Shown here: positions 55,701 to 64,000 of the stretch, piece after piece
Numbering within the stretch: the first letter of the stretch is position 1
Layout of the letters: each line of letters starts with the position of its first letter
From: Globisporangium splendens
Lineage: Eukaryota > Oomycota > Peronosporomycetes > Pythiales > Pythiaceae
Direction of reading: 5' to 3'
Length of the DNA: 64,000 bases
NCBI GenBank assembly: GCA_006386115.1
Contig: VFIW01000005.1
Location: 186,001 to 250,000 of the forward strand
Program-made: the position numbers and the translations under genes
The notes under the pieces: generated by a model
Seen by the model: the letters and a program-made list of their open reading frames with translations, nothing else
Databases searched by the model: none
What the model was told of the DNA's origin: nothing

Positions 55701-58700
55701 GAGACTACATGAGCCGCTTCCTCGTCACAGTGAAGCCATCAGTTTGCCGTGGAATCATCAACACCTGCAGCACAATCAGCAGCAGCAGTCGTCAAAAACT
55801 CCCGTTTTACAAGAGTCGACGGTCAAAGTCCAGACAAAGGGTACCCTCGGCGCTATTCTCTTTGAACCTCCGTCGCTCCAATTCGAGGCAATTCTCGTGA
55901 ACACGAGCTCGCGACAGTCATTTTTCATTGTGAACGTCGCAGATTGCGACCTCCAGCTCACATTGCACCAACACGTAAAGACAGAGACGGCGACGCGCAA
56001 CAGCGATGACTGTGATGACGACGGAAGTGCCAACAACAAGGAAAGTCCGCTAACCGCTGGCAAATTGGCATTTTCCGAGCATCAAGGGTGCATTTCGGCC
56101 CATTCGCGGAAGAAAATCACGGCAACGTTTTTGCCAACTGTAGCGGGAAAATTTGCGTTTGAGGTTTCCTGCGTGATTGCCACAGGTGATATCCCTCAGA
56201 GTTTGGTATCTCCATACGATCGCTGGAGTTCGCTGGTTGTAGGAGATGATGACACGACACCAAAGTGCATTGTCCTCGCAGAGTCTTCGTTCCCGACGAT
56301 CATCATTGAGGACATTCGCGTCCCGCGGTTATCAACCCAACTTGCATGGCGGCAGTTCCAGTGTCGTGAGATCAACGAATTCCTGACCGCGCCACTGACC
56401 AAAGAAGACGAGCAGAAGCACGATGATGGTGGCAGAAGCCATGTAGCGCACTTGGCGCAGGAGTCTGAAGCAGTGGACCCAGCACTGAAGCATTTCGCAA
56501 TTCCATTCTCACCTGCGTCCATTGGTTCCGAGACAGAGCAAGTGTTTCTCAAACTCAAGAATCCGGGCAATCTCATTGTTGCGTTTCGGCTTCGGTACCC
56601 AAAGAAGGCAACGTCGAGATCGAACACTGGGCGGAGACGGGGGCACCGTCAAGCGAAGAAGTGCGTCAAAATGCGATCATCGACAGCAAAGTATTCGGCA
56701 TTTCGCCTCGCAAGGCCACTTTGCTGCCGTATCAGAGCGTTGTGTTGGCACTCTCGTATTCGTATACGTTTGGTGGGTATGGTGGTGTGCACGATCTGCC
56801 TATCTATTTAGAAGTTGATAAGGGCAAGCGCATGGTGCTCGAATTCCAGGGACGAACGCTTGGACGGGGTGAACCCAAGCTATTCCTTCCTCAGCGCGTG
56901 TTTGAGCTTTCGCCTGTGATGCTTGGGGAATATCGACGCTTCGTCCCACACTCTTCATTATCTTCGTATTCTCGTACAAACGCACCTCGAGGTTCGCGTC
57001 ACTATGACGAGCATGAAGATGCGCTTTCAGCCTTCCAGTCAAGACCACCCGCACAGCAGATCGAGGTGTTCAATCGAGGGGATTGCGCATTCCGCCTCGA
57101 CATCGAATGTCAATCACTCGCGAAGATCAACCGCGACAACTTTGAGTATCCGATCCTGAACTGCCCAACAACGTCCGAGATTGTGCCGGCAAAGAGTTCA
57201 ATCTTCTTGGACATTGAGTTCAATCCGCTTGAAGCCAAGACGATTGAAGCTCAGCTGATCTTGAAAGCGCATGGGCTCATGGGCAAAGCATACAAGGAAG
57301 CCGCGATGATCACGATCGTGGCGACCGGGTTCCACCCAAAGCACTCGACACTCGCCCAGGAGCGGCATAACCAGATGCTCACAGCAGCAGAGCCGCCTCG
57401 AAGACAGTTGATTCGAGTTCCAGAGCAACCTGCTTGCTTTGTATCCGACTTAATCGACTTTTCCCATGTGCCGATGTATTCCCAGGTCGATCAGCTACTG
57501 ATACTGCAGAACGAATTGGACAATGTGGATCCTACCTGCAGTTTGAGCCAAAATGATCGCGTCTCAATGTCTTTTGAGTGGGACAAGACACATCCACTGA
57601 TCGCGAGTGGAGTGCTTCGTTTTGCGCCATCCTGCGGTGAGCTCGCTCCAAGCGAGAAGGCGGTGATTCGCGTGAGTGTTCACCCACTGGGTGAGGCCAT
57701 TGTCATAAACCACGATGTGGCGTGTTTTATCACGTACCGACAAGTTGGGGGCGACATCGGTAGCAGCAATAATAACAATCCACCATCACCGGCAAAGTCC
57801 CCAAGCATTCGCGCCACAGAAGCCAGTACCAGCGGCGCAAAGTTGAGAGACTCGGTAGTCAATCGTTCAACTGCGACCCAAGAAGCAGCCGGAGAAAAGA
57901 CGACAAACCAGAAGTCTCGACTTGGTTCTAGAGGCGTCCAACCAGGCATTAAGGCGAATTATTCAACAGACGTGCGCAAAGGCGCCGGAGATGCTCGCAA
58001 CGCCTGCAATACAAGAACAGCAAAGGAAGCAGACGCGAGGATGGTGCGATCTTGGATGGCTCGTCATCAGCATCCTCAGCGATATCTCTACGTTCGAGCG
58101 CATGCGCATATTATACCTCAGACCGTCTTTGAGCAGAGCTACCCACGCGACCAGGTCAAGCGTATGCCAGTGGCTTTCCATACACACGCAGAAAGCCCTT
58201 CTCCAGCATCATTAGCTGCTAGTCCGCCATCCCGAGAAGTGGTCAAGACGCCATCAACCGCAACTTCCTCCACGATACGCTCTGGACGAGCCCCTCTTTC
58301 TCGTACGCCATTGACAGTATCGACCTCACGAGACAAAGCAACAAACCCAAGTCCCGCTGCTGCTGGATCCGATCCATTCGATCGTGCAACGTGCCGAGAT
58401 GTCCTCTACGATGTGATGGAAGCGCTGGCTGTCGATGCCTTGAGCTCTGCTGCCGTTCAAGATGCGCTGGATCAGCAAGTCCAGCCACTGCCACGTGGCT
58501 CACGAGCGCTCGCGCATGTGCCCCAGCGCAGTGCATCATCAGCATTGCTACCACCGTCAAACCAGGCATCGACGCTCTACCCGAATGCGCGCAAAAGCAA
58601 CGACTGCCACACGATTCTGTCGAGTGTCATGGAAAACACCGTGTTCAACATCCTCCAGGAACTTTTCCATGGCGACATCGAGGAAGAGCTGCTGCGTGTC

Positions 58701-58815
58701 CCGCGGAAAGCCGTGTTTCCGACCTCGCCGAAGAGCAAACCGCTATTGCAGATATGGAAACTGCAAGAAGAACCAGGCGAACGACACCTGACTGCGGCCG
58801 CACATGCGCCTCAAG
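52773..58815 (+). CDS. CFAP65: CFAP65-like axonemal protein (three frame breaks)
   Basis: Exons 52773-53279, 53348-53487 and 53600 to about 58815 encode roughly 1950 residues, similar in length to animal CFAP65 (about 1900). Repeated immunoglobulin-like ASH/MSP domains are visible: FRPVKLEEYDDFVTFNVHI, SELNFGEILVGAPNTARA, VNFQDVQVGKTASRVITLRN, ELLDFGNCGIVQFPSKKTL, FGISPRKATLLPYQSVVLAL. Such proteins build the central apparatus of motile flagella, here presumably zoospore flagella. The frame changes by one base near 53198-53205, 55735-55760 and 56600-56612, each time between two well-conserved stretches and with no splice sites. A Ser/Pro-rich region (57760-58400) and a helical C-terminus (RDVLYDVMEALAVDALSSAA; ENTVFNILQELFHGDIEEEL) follow. 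The 3' end is uncertain: a GTAAGT at 58816 may be a donor, and reading on runs into the deoxyhypusine synthase. Confidence 0.75.
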
Positions 58816-58862
58816 TAAGTGTAAATGTGAAAAGTATGCATATTATGCAAAATTGTATCCCT

Positions 58863-60217
58863 CTATTGTTTGTCTGCTTCCAAAGCGACTTGGTCGTTTT
58901 GCTGCTGCTTTTGCTGCTGCTCGCGATGGAAATCCTTGGCGAACGTCTCGGCGACGATCAACGGGAACACGAGCGTGGCCTCCGAGTACAGCTTGACGGG
59001 TTTCGAGCCGAGCCGCATTTTTCCCCACGAGATGGCTTCGTCGGGGCGCGCACCAGCATCGCTTCCGTCGAACTCCTGGCCCGTGTTCACAAACACGCCG
59101 AAGTCGGCGCCGTTGCGCATGAGGTTGGCGTTGAGGATGTGGTGCTTGACGACGCCGCCGCCGAGGATGATGACGCCGGTCTTTGGCGCACGGATCGCGA
59201 GGTCGTTAATGCGGCGAATGTCGCTCGCAATGTCCAGAATCAGCCCTTCCTTGCGGTACGAGTGGAAGTACATCATGTCGCCGATTGAGCCGTCCGTGAG
59301 TGCGGGACAGAACACCGGGATGTCGTTCTTGTAGCACCAGTAGTACACCGAGTCCTCGTTGTTGATCTCCTTGCCCATGCGGTGGATCATCTTGGACGGC
59401 GACCAGATCGTGCCCTGCGTGAGCTGCTCCTCGAGCATCGAGTCCAAGATCGGGTTCATCCAGTCCTCAAACTTGCAGTAGTTGTCGTTCGGCACGAGCA
59501 AGTTGCCGATGCGGTTGATGCCGCGGCGTCGCAGATCGTCGCCCTTCATGCTGAATTCGCCAATGTACGTCTGCGCGAGGCACTTGATGAAATCCTCCTC
59601 GATGCCGCCGGCGGTCGACACGATCACGTCCACAAGCTTGTGCTGCGCCAGGAACCGCAGCGTCTCGCGAAGGCCGCTCGAGATGAGGTTCGACGTGTAC
59701 CCGAGGAAGATCTTGCACTTGACGGACGCACGGTACTCCGGGTCCTTCTTCTCTTCATCATACTCGTCTTCAGCAATCGGATCATCGCTCAATCGCCACT
59801 TGCGCTGTACACACGATGAATGAAGACATGCAAATGGTTAGAGAGAGTCGTGTGCGAACATGTTTCTACATCGTGTCATGTACGCACCATGCGCTTGACT
59901 TCTTCGATGGCTTCGCCGAGGTTCGTGCCCTGGTACCCCATGTGCAGATACGACTTCATGATCTCGTCGTAGTTGACGCCATGATTGAAATCATAGCTAC
60001 CAAGAGCGAATGGAGAAAACAAAACAGCACAAGCAAAGTCAGCGCCATCATTGCACCTCTTCCTGAGGAGCATACATGAGCGTCTACAACACGCCAGCAT
60101 GGAGACGCACCCTTTGACTGGTCGGCACTTGCCCTCGAGGTTCTCGGACCGCACGAGCACGGCCTCCTGTGCCATCTGCGGCGCCTGCGACGGCGTCTGC
60201 GCGTCGGAGCTGCTCAT
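58863..60217 (-). CDS. DHPS: Deoxyhypusine synthase
   Basis: Three exons (60217-60111, 59996-59888, 59804-58863) give 385 residues. It transfers the aminobutyl group of spermidine to a lysine of translation factor eIF5A (NAD-dependent), the first step of hypusine formation in the cytosol. Visible marks: [90 protein letters not shown] and [17 protein letters not shown], whose Lys is the catalytic one. Length is near the usual 370. The start [14 protein letters not shown] is the nearest ATG to the conserved part; an in-frame ATG at 60301 would add 28 residues. The C-terminus is Gln-rich. The gene converges with CFAP65. Confidence 0.95.
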
Positions 60218-60525
60218 GTTGCCGTCACGTCCTTTCAACGGCAATGACTGGTGCAATGGAAAGAGCGCAGTGGTGAGGACGTTCGTGCGACTTTCGCGCA
60301 ACCTGAGCTTGAGCTACAATGCAAATCAGCCACATCGTCAATGACTACCTCCTAACCTCTCTAAAGCAGGTTGTAAGCTTCTTATATGTCTCTACTATTT
60401 TTGAACACTTCAATTGGTTATAAGTCAATACTCTCTATATTAGATGCTCGTTATACGAGACATTCGATCTTTTCCGCCACTCGAAGAACGAAGCCAAAGA
60501 AGAAAAGAACCAAAAGCGCGAACAA
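60218..60525. other. Divergent promoter, DHPS and unknown large gene
   Basis: About 310 bases between two divergent starts. AT-rich in the middle (60340-60440). No clear consensus element seen. Confidence 0.4.
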
Positions 60526-63500
60526 ATGGCGGCGACGATGGCAGCGGACGCCGGCGCCACGCATGCGCACGGGAGCGACTTGTTCCGCATCCGCCGCATC
60601 TTTTCCCTCGCCACGCCCACTGATGGTGACGCCAGTGGCGCTCGCCCCAGTGCTGCAGCCGACGTGCCGCTCAAGATCGAAGCCATGGCGGTGCACACGC
60701 ACGAGAAGAAGCAGCTGCTGGCGTTGTCCATCGCGGCCGACAGCAGCGTCAAGACGCCACAGCCGACAGTACTAGCGAGCGCCCACGCTGCTGCCGCCCT
60801 TCCGAGCATCGCGCTGGGGCGTATCCCTGGCATCGAGCCGCGGAAGACACGTCTCCCGACTGCCACGGCGCGTCATGGCGGTGATCATGACGCGAGCAAC
60901 GCTGCGAACAACAAATTCGCCAAGAGCGCGTCAAATTACTTGCTGCTTCGAACGATTGAGGAAGATCACTACCCGCGCTTTTGGCGGTTCCCCGTGGCTA
61001 CGAACGCCAAGCAGCAGAGCGCGGGCATCAGTGAGAAGCTCGTAGCGCTCGAGTTCAGTCCTGAGGGTGACTGGCTCGCGGCGCTTTCGAGTCGCAAGAA
61101 CCGTTTGCATCTCATCCCCGTACTCAAATTGATTGCAAATCAGCGCAAGAAGCTTCTGGACGCGGCGTATGATCCGCCGTACAACCGCGAGCTCATGAGC
61201 GTGCACCAGAGCGTGATGAACACGCAGATGGCGTCGTATCTTCGCGCGACGAACGAAGCCGGTGGGCTCAATGACGCGCGGTACCACTCGCAGGTCGCAG
61301 GTGACGAGGAGCAGATGAGCACGCTCGAGTTCGCCGTGGGCATCGGCACCGTCACGTGCTGCCGGTGGTGGCGATCCATGAACGGCAAGAACTATTGCCT
61401 CGTTGGTGGCACCGAAAACCTCATTTCCATCGTGAATATTGAAGAAAACTCCGAAGAGTGTCGCTGTGAGCTGCAGAACGCCGGCACGATCGTGTCCATC
61501 GACCTGTTTCGCGAGAACTTCCGGAAGGAGAAGCGCACGACGATGCTCGTCAAGGCACGAGGCGATGACCGTGTGATTCGTTACTATCGTGTTGTTCTGG
61601 AAAAGAAATTCCAGCAGCAGCGCAGACAGCAGAAGCAGCAATCGCTGAAGGATTTCCTGAAGACCGGCTCTAGTGTCACGGATGCAAGCGACGGTAGTGA
61701 TGCCACGCCAGCAGCTACGTCAACGACGATCGCGTCGACGTCAGTGGATGTCGATGGCACGCAGAACTTCACGACAACGTCGTCCACTTCAATCCCAAGC
61801 TTCACGACGTCGCAGAGCATGTCGTTCCGCCAACCTGCGCCACCTCCGGTGTATGTCGTGAAGACGTTTCCGCAGCATTTCCTGGAAGACATGGACTTTC
61901 GGCCGCAGCGCATCAAGAAGAACTCGCCTCAGATCTGTCTGTACGCGATCAACAGCATGCTCACTTCTGAGTCGTCGCTCGCCATGTACGACCCAAATGC
62001 GCACAGCGCGAGTCTGTACTCGAACTTCCAGTGGACGTTGCGCAACGAGTACGTCGTTCCTAGTCTTCTCACGTCAGCGTTGAAGGCACCAGAGGGCAGT
62101 GAGGGAGATGCTTCAGAAGGTGTCGTAGATGTGGACATTGCGTACTGCACGACGGATCTGCTGCTGCTCCAGGGAACGACCGAGAAGACACGCGAGAACG
62201 TGTCGACGTGGATCTCGCTGCCCACGCACCAGGGACTCGACGAAGACGTCGCGGCGACGGCGCACATCGTGCACTACCTCTCGCTACATGGCAACGAGAA
62301 GATCGAGCGTGTCGTGCAGAGCACAGCGCGACAAAAGAGTGTGAAAAACCAGTCGGACGGCGGCAGTGACGACGCCCAGGTCATCTACATGCTGCAGACG
62401 CAGCATCATGTGTACGAGTGCCGTCCGCAGTGGTCGCGGCTGGCGCTTTTCAAGACGCTGTGCACCCAGAGCATCGCGCTCCGGGATGCGCTCTCGATTG
62501 GGTATGCGCTGGGCATCGACATGGCGTCGTTGTGCCAAGTCGTGGCCGAGACGCTGTGCGAACGCATCCACGAGGGCAAAGTGTCGGTGCTTGACGACCC
62601 GAAGATCATGAAATGGATCCGCGATCTTTACGAAGTCTCGCGCGTGATGCCGTCGACGGCTGTGGAGCAGTTGACGTCGATCGGCGGTGCATCGCATGCG
62701 ATCGCGTATGCGCAGCAGCTCTTGTCGAGGTCGTCATCGGGAGCAGGAGCGAGTGAGTCGACGCCAACGATGGTGGCAATGCCATTCGTTGACAAGTACG
62801 AGCGGCAACGCGTCGCCGTGCTGCTGCTTCACCTTGTGCTACAGGAGCAATTACGCGCCAACAATGGATCAGTCTCGACTACTCTTGGGCTTGATGATGG
62901 AGATAACAAGGACGACGTCGATGTTGACAGTCAAACGGACCAGGACACAAGCGACCAACAGCAGGCAAACGAGAAATGGCTGATCGAATTCTTAGCTACA
63001 AGTCCAAACTACGACACGGAGGACATTGTGGACGCGTGCCTGGCGCACCAGCAGGTCGAGAAAGCCGTGTTGGTTGGCCGGAGCCGCCAGGAAGTGCAGC
63101 TCGTGCTTCAAAAGATCATTGGTGCTGGATTGGCGTCGTTTGTGTCGTTGGATGCGCTGCGCACGCTTGTAGCTTCGGGGTTCGCGTCGGAGCTCACGGC
63201 GCCAGCGAATCGACTGATTCTGCGTGCATTTCCGCTGGAGGTGCAAGTGCAAGTGATGCTCGCGTACCCGCCTGCGATTCTTGCGCAACGCGACTGGCTG
63301 GTGCGCAATCTTGCATCGCTACGTGTCGGCCAATGTCGACAACTCGCGAAATGCGTGGATCCTAGAGAAGAAAACTCGGTACTTTCAGTGGAGAACGAAG
63401 CTGATGGGTCTAAATGCAACTATGGCTCTACTGAATGGGACGCTGTGGATGCCTCATCGTCGGAACGAATGCGAGCGACGCCCGAAGAGCGAGTCGAGCT

Positions 63501-64000
63501 GTTCCTCACGCTGGTGCTGCATCTCAACAGCAGTGTTTGTGTGAATGTCGAAGACGACGCAACAGATTTAGACAGCCAGCTATTAGCGCTTGTCATTGGA
63601 AATGACGACAATGAAGGCGAAGCGGGTGATGAAGCGCTTCACGTGGAGGTTGACTACTCTCAACCGATGCTTGAGCAGCTTCTAAAGGAGTTTGCGAATC
63701 GATACCGCCCACCAGTGATGGTCGCGCGATGTGCGGATTATGGCAACTGGACAGCAGCTGCGAGTATCTATGAAGCGCATGGCGAGCTCGTGGAAGCCGT
63801 GGAAGCGCGACTTCAGTCCCACAAGGTGCTGCGTCGGGTTGCATCTTCTCCGCCGTCGTCTGCTATGTCGTCGTCGTCGTTTGCTGCGCTTCGTCGTCGC
63901 CGCCAGTCATCTGATGCATCTGTCGACAGCACCAGGACGGACGTCTCCATCGGTGAAATCTCGGACGAGTCCGAGTTCCAGGACGCGATGCGCGAAGAGC
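60526..64000 (+). CDS. Large uncharacterised protein, 3' end outside window
   Basis: A single open frame of at least 1158 codons from the ATG at 60526 (MAATMAADAGATHAHGSDLF). The first 350 or so residues have short beta-rich blocks that could form a propeller (LVALEFSPEGDWLAALSSRK; TVTCCRWWRSMNGKNYCLVG; NLISIVNIEENSEECRC; VKARGDDRVIRYYRVVL). The rest is mostly helical and solenoid-like (FKTLCTQSIALRDALSIGYA; DIVDACLAHQQVEKAVLVGR; MVARCADYGNWTAAASIYEA) with Ser- and Asp-rich spacers. A propeller followed by an alpha-solenoid is typical of vesicle-coat and tethering subunits (VPS/HPS type), but I cannot assign a family. No intron seen; third positions strongly GC-biased. Confidence 0.75.
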   Translation, partial: MAATMAADAGATHAHGSDLFRIRRIFSLATPTDGDASGARPSAAADVPLKIEAMAVHTHEKKQLLALSIAADSSVKTPQPTVLASAHAAAALPSIALGRIPGIEPRKTRLPTATARHGGDHDASNAANNKFAKSASNYLLLRTIEEDHYPRFWRFPVATNAKQQSAGISEKLVALEFSPEGDWLAALSSRKNRLHLIPVLKLIANQRKKLLDAAYDPPYNRELMSVHQSVMNTQMASYLRATNEAGGLNDARYHSQVAGDEEQMSTLEFAVGIGTVTCCRWWRSMNGKNYCLVGGTENLISIVNIEENSEECRCELQNAGTIVSIDLFRENFRKEKRTTMLVKARGDDRVIRYYRVVLEKKFQQQRRQQKQQSLKDFLKTGSSVTDASDGSDATPAATSTTIASTSVDVDGTQNFTTTSSTSIPSFTTSQSMSFRQPAPPPVYVVKTFPQHFLEDMDFRPQRIKKNSPQICLYAINSMLTSESSLAMYDPNAHSASLYSNFQWTLRNEYVVPSLLTSALKAPEGSEGDASEGVVDVDIAYCTTDLLLLQGTTEKTRENVSTWISLPTHQGLDEDVAATAHIVHYLSLHGNEKIERVVQSTARQKSVKNQSDGGSDDAQVIYMLQTQHHVYECRPQWSRLALFKTLCTQSIALRDALSIGYALGIDMASLCQVVAETLCERIHEGKVSVLDDPKIMKWIRDLYEVSRVMPSTAVEQLTSIGGASHAIAYAQQLLSRSSSGAGASESTPTMVAMPFVDKYERQRVAVLLLHLVLQEQLRANNGSVSTTLGLDDGDNKDDVDVDSQTDQDTSDQQQANEKWLIEFLATSPNYDTEDIVDACLAHQQVEKAVLVGRSRQEVQLVLQKIIGAGLASFVSLDALRTLVASGFASELTAPANRLILRAFPLEVQVQVMLAYPPAILAQRDWLVRNLASLRVGQCRQLAKCVDPREENSVLSVENEADGSKCNYGSTEWDAVDASSSERMRATPEERVELFLTLVLHLNSSVCVNVEDDATDLDSQLLALVIGNDDNEGEAGDEALHVEVDYSQPMLEQLLKEFANRYRPPVMVARCADYGNWTAAASIYEAHGELVEAVEARLQSHKVLRRVASSPPSSAMSSSSFAALRRRRQSSDASVDSTRTDVSIGEISDESEFQDAMREE

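Noticed and set aside
60931..61641. 236-codon minus-strand frame
   Set aside because: Antisense to the large open frame at 60526 onward, with His/Arg-rich shadow composition.
1..64000. CRISPR arrays, bacterial operons, tRNA or rRNA genes, viral genes
   Set aside because: No regularly spaced short repeats, no bacterial ribosome-binding context, no cloverleaf or rRNA sequence, and no viral structural or replication genes were recognised. The window is typical eukaryotic nuclear DNA.

Overview
The window reads as nuclear DNA of a flagellated oomycete (Stramenopiles; Pythium/Phytophthora-like, genus not assignable). The evidence is short GT-AG introns (about 40-130 nt), compact genes on both strands, a mitochondrial/eukaryotic gene set (COX15, deoxyhypusine synthase, a P-type plasma-membrane H+-ATPase), an axonemal CFAP65-like protein, and a tandem array of leucine-rich-repeat receptor kinases of the tyrosine-kinase-like (TKL) type. 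There is no bacterial operon, CRISPR array or recognisable rRNA/tRNA. Gene models were built by hand by joining open frames at GT/AG sites and checking that exon lengths sum to whole codons.

Layout. 1-510 (-): end of a broken or multi-exon gene with an HExxH motif. 1162-2403 (-): zinc alcohol dehydrogenase. 3418-5536 (-): ankyrin/TRP-like cation channel with an apparent frameshift. 6345-30165 (+): six tandem receptor kinases, called K1-K6 here (K1 6345-9137, K2 10653-13510, K3 14189-17009, K4 19351-22198, K5 22951-25857, K6 27460-30165), interrupted between K3 and K4 by a decayed LINE 3' end (17472-18635). 30974-33889 (-): H+-ATPase. 35499-36646 (+): acidic unknown protein. 37151-38299 (+): SLC25A39/40-type mitochondrial carrier. 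38727-40384 (+): COX15. 40660-44770 (+): multipass membrane metallophosphoesterase. 45613-45858 and 46931-47290 (+): two paralogous small secreted proteins. 47542-48911 (-): serine-rich unknown. 49165-52158 (-): BED-finger protein resembling a domesticated hAT transposase. 52773-58815 (+): CFAP65-like protein with three single-base frame breaks. 58863-60217 (-): deoxyhypusine synthase. 60526-end (+): large unknown protein cut by the window edge.

The centrepiece is K1-K6. Each has a signal peptide, a shared Cys-containing N-terminal domain of unknown family, LRRs encoded about one per exon (all introns phase 2, after the first two bases of a leucine-like codon), a CxxC-like LRR exon, one transmembrane helix and an intact TKL kinase. 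The ectodomains differ, but the kinase domains of the four inner genes K2-K5 are almost identical at nucleotide level (about 430 bp shared without mismatch), which points to recent duplication plus gene conversion of the signalling module while the sensing module diversifies. The outer genes K1 and K6 have diverged kinases and lack one intron present in K2-K5. COX15, the mitochondrial carrier, the H+-ATPase and the dehydrogenase form an unremarkable metabolic neighbourhood.
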